Source of the DNA: Candidatus Peregrinibacteria bacterium RIFCSPLOWO2_01_FULL_48_20
GTDB lineage: Bacteria > Patescibacteriota > Gracilibacteria > UBA1369 > 2-02-FULL-48-14
DNA: 5,195 nucleotides
Direction: 5' to 3'
NCBI GenBank assembly: GCA_001787475.1
Contig: MFXB01000014.1
Span: forward strand, 1-5,195
In this document: in pieces, positions 3,608 to 5,195 of the stretch
Position numbering within the stretch: the stretch's first letter is position 1
Layout: each line of letters starts with the position of its first letter
Notes under the pieces: model-generated
The model's input: only the letters and a program-made list of their open reading frames with translations
Told to the model about the DNA's origin: nothing
The model's database searches: none
Position numbers and translations under genes: made by a program

Positions 3608-5195
3608 CGGGCAAAATGTCTTTGAAGAAATTCGCCACGCGAGCCAAAAAGTCACCAAAGTCAAAATCGGAATCTCCGTAACTGAAGATATCATCCGTTA
3701 AAAACGCTTCTTCTTCCTGCCAATCGATGGCACGTTGCACAAGAGCGGCCACTTCGGCACGATTGAGCCTTCCTTCCAAATCCGCCAATCCGGCATCACC
3801 GGTTCCGGTGACCAAGCCTTCTCCATACAAGGCTTCCACCGGAGCGTAATCGGCTAAAACATCCACATCCGGGAAGTAACCTTGATAGGTATCCTCACTC
3901 AGATCCGCCACTTCAAAGATAAGACGGAACATTTCGCCGCGACTGGCTGGCTGGCTCAAATCTTCTCGCACAAGGCTGAGTCCAAGCTCATTTCCGCGAT
4001 TTTCCCAACCGGTCCACCAATCGGATCCGCTTCCACTTTCGGTATATCCAAAGGCGGCAAGTACAACTTTCAAAGCTTCCGCGCGAAGCGTAATTCCGGA
4101 AGGATCGTATTCATAAGTCAGATTTCCGCCTGCATCTTTGCGGCCTTCCCACTCGCTTCCGAGTCCCTCCATCACCGCTTCGGCGTACCAAACATTTTCA
4201 AAATCTTCATCAAAGTAGCCGGGAACATCTTTCAAAGCCAAATTGTTTTCGTATTGCGATTGGACAAGTTCATCGAGCAAAGCTTGTCCTTCTTCCACGA
4301 GCGTTTCCACCTCGCTATTGCTGGGATCGGCACTCACCGTGTTGGCCACTGCCTCCCAGTAATCAGCCGCTTCTCCGGCAAGTTCTTCTTCGGGAATGGG
4401 CAAAGCCTTGAATTCTTCGTAGAGATCTTCCAAGTCATCACCGGACGAACCTTCCACATTTTCGAAATCAATACCGGACATTTGTGCGAAAACCGTATTT
4501 CCGTTGTTCAAAAGGTCGTTGGCAAAATCATCGCCAAACTTCTCCGCTTTAAAGTATTCCAAATTGGCGAGTATGTTTCCCATAATTTGATCCGCCAAAT
4601 CCTCGTCGATGTATTGAGACAAAGAATCCATCACCGTGGAAGTAATCATTTGAATAAGTTCATTGATGGTGTCTTCATCGAGTTCGTAGTTGCCGTTCAA
4701 AATGCTTGCAACGTCCTCATTGTAAGCATCGTTCAAGCGATCCCCTCCTCTATCCTCTCCTTCGAAACTGAGCAAATCTTCCATAAGAGCTTTGTCATCC
4801 GCGCTCAAATTCAACTTACTTTCGTTTCCCTCGACGTAGTTTATAACATTCTCGAAACGAGGCTCGATATACTTACCCAAAGAGTCCAAATCATCCCAAA
4901 AGTCCTTCAGATCTTCAGAATTCTCCGTCGAATCCAACATCGCTTCCATTTCATCCAGCATGGTTTCGGCTTTTCCCACCACGTCCAACACTTCTCGAAT
5001 GTCCTTAAGGGTGGACGTGTCTTTTACTTTACTCTCAAGCATGGAGAAGGCTTCGTCCACCAAAGCGATATCCGCTCTCAGCCATCCAATTTCTTCCGTC
5101 ATCCATTCTTGATCTTGTCCAAAGGAAACAGTCTCCCAAGCGTCTTCAAAAATGTCCCAAAGATCCCAAAGGTCGTCCATGATGTACCAAAGGTC
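3594..5195 (-). CDS. acidic SLH-repeat surface protein (partial, N-terminus outside window)
   Basis: The frame is open through the right edge (533 visible codons), so the gene is 5'-partial. The ATG at 5178-5180 is probably internal, since no signal peptide follows it and five more in-frame codons (DLWYI) precede it. Numbering from that Met, residues 1-310 are mostly helical-looking, acidic and unrecognised. Three SLH-like repeats follow at about 315-379 (ending ITLRAEALKVVLAAFGY), 386-427 (QPASRGEMFRLIFEV) and 434-486 (YFPDVDVLADYAPVEALYGEG ... NRAEVAALVQ). A 42-residue tail ends in FFKDILPANLF. By hand count there are about 128 Asp/Glu against 30 Lys/Arg in 528 residues, with no Cys or His. 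SLH domains normally anchor exported proteins to secondary cell-wall polymers, so a cell-surface place is likely if a signal peptide exists upstream. The first repeat has a long insertion and the second lacks the usual opening motif, so they are divergent. It converges on the ABC-F gene, with a 14-bp overlap. Confidence 0.82.
   Translation of the reverse strand, partial: DLWYIMDDLWDLWDIFEDAWETVSFGQDQEWMTEEIGWLRADIALVDEAFSMLESKVKDTSTLKDIREVLDVVGKAETMLDEMEAMLDSTENSEDLKDFWDDLDSLGKYIEPRFENVINYVEGNESKLNLSADDKALMEDLLSFEGEDRGGDRLNDAYNEDVASILNGNYELDEDTINELIQMITSTVMDSLSQYIDEDLADQIMGNILANLEYFKAEKFGDDFANDLLNNGNTVFAQMSGIDFENVEGSSGDDLEDLYEEFKALPIPEEELAGEAADYWEAVANTVSADPSNSEVETLVEEGQALLDELVQSQYENNLALKDVPGYFDEDFENVWYAEAVMEGLGSEWEGRKDAGGNLTYEYDPSGITLRAEALKVVLAAFGYTESGSGSDWWTGWENRGNELGLSLVREDLSQPASRGEMFRLIFEVADLSEDTYQGYFPDVDVLADYAPVEALYGEGLVTGTGDAGLADLEGRLNRAEVAALVQRAIDWQEEEAFLTDDIFSYGDSDFDFGDFLARVANFFKDILPANLF
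5157..5195 (-). repeat. Trp/Asp-rich short repeats at the window edge
   Basis: On the plus strand CCAAAGGTC occurs at 5166-5174 and 5187-5195, and the near copy CCAAAGATC at 5157-5165. In the encoded protein each gives Asp-Leu-Trp (DLWYIMDDLWDLWD). Copies are 9 or 21 bp apart, so two are exactly seven codons apart. The right-hand copy ends at the last base of the window, and the repeat may continue beyond it. Confidence 0.5.

Overview
The window looks like a bacterial chromosome segment. Compact genes, overlapping ends, and a large acidic protein with C-terminal S-layer homology (SLH) repeats beside an rRNA methyltransferase and an ABC-F ATPase fit a Candidate Phyla Radiation lineage such as Peregrinibacteria. 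That placement is tentative: no rRNA or other marker is present, and SLH proteins also occur in Firmicutes, Cyanobacteria and others. The long frames hold together with UGA read as stop, which argues against a UGA-glycine code.

Left part (about 1-965): an A+T-richer, accessory-looking block. A small Cys/His-rich, probably zinc-binding protein lies on the minus strand (16-279). Divergent from it is a type II toxin-antitoxin operon: a ribbon-helix-helix antitoxin (379-594) and a RelE/ParE-superfamily toxin (620-883). The antitoxin has a consensus sigma-70-type promoter whose -10 box sits between the arms of a perfect 9-bp inverted repeat, as expected for autorepression. A small hairpin separates antitoxin and toxin, and its 3' arm holds the only ribosome-binding-like bases of the toxin. 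The 82 bp between the toxin and the next gene hold only weak inverted repeats.

Middle part (966-3607): two plus-strand genes overlapping by 10 bp. The first is an RlmI-type 23S rRNA cytosine-5 methyltransferase with a PUA domain. The second is a compact two-domain ABC-F ATPase with intact Walker and signature motifs. Both product families act on the ribosome, so this looks like a translationally coupled ribosome-maintenance pair.

Right part (3594-5195): a minus-strand gene, convergent with and overlapping the ABC-F gene by 14 bp. It encodes a very acidic protein with no Cys or His, three C-terminal SLH-like repeats and an unrecognised helical N-terminal region. Its reading frame stays open through the right edge and no signal peptide is visible, so the true start is outside the window. 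A Trp/Asp-rich short repeat runs into that edge.

The most interesting points are the layered operator architecture of the toxin-antitoxin promoter, the predicted leaderless Cys-rich gene, the methyltransferase/ABC-F coupling, and the unusual acidic SLH protein. No mobile element, CRISPR array, tRNA or rRNA was seen.
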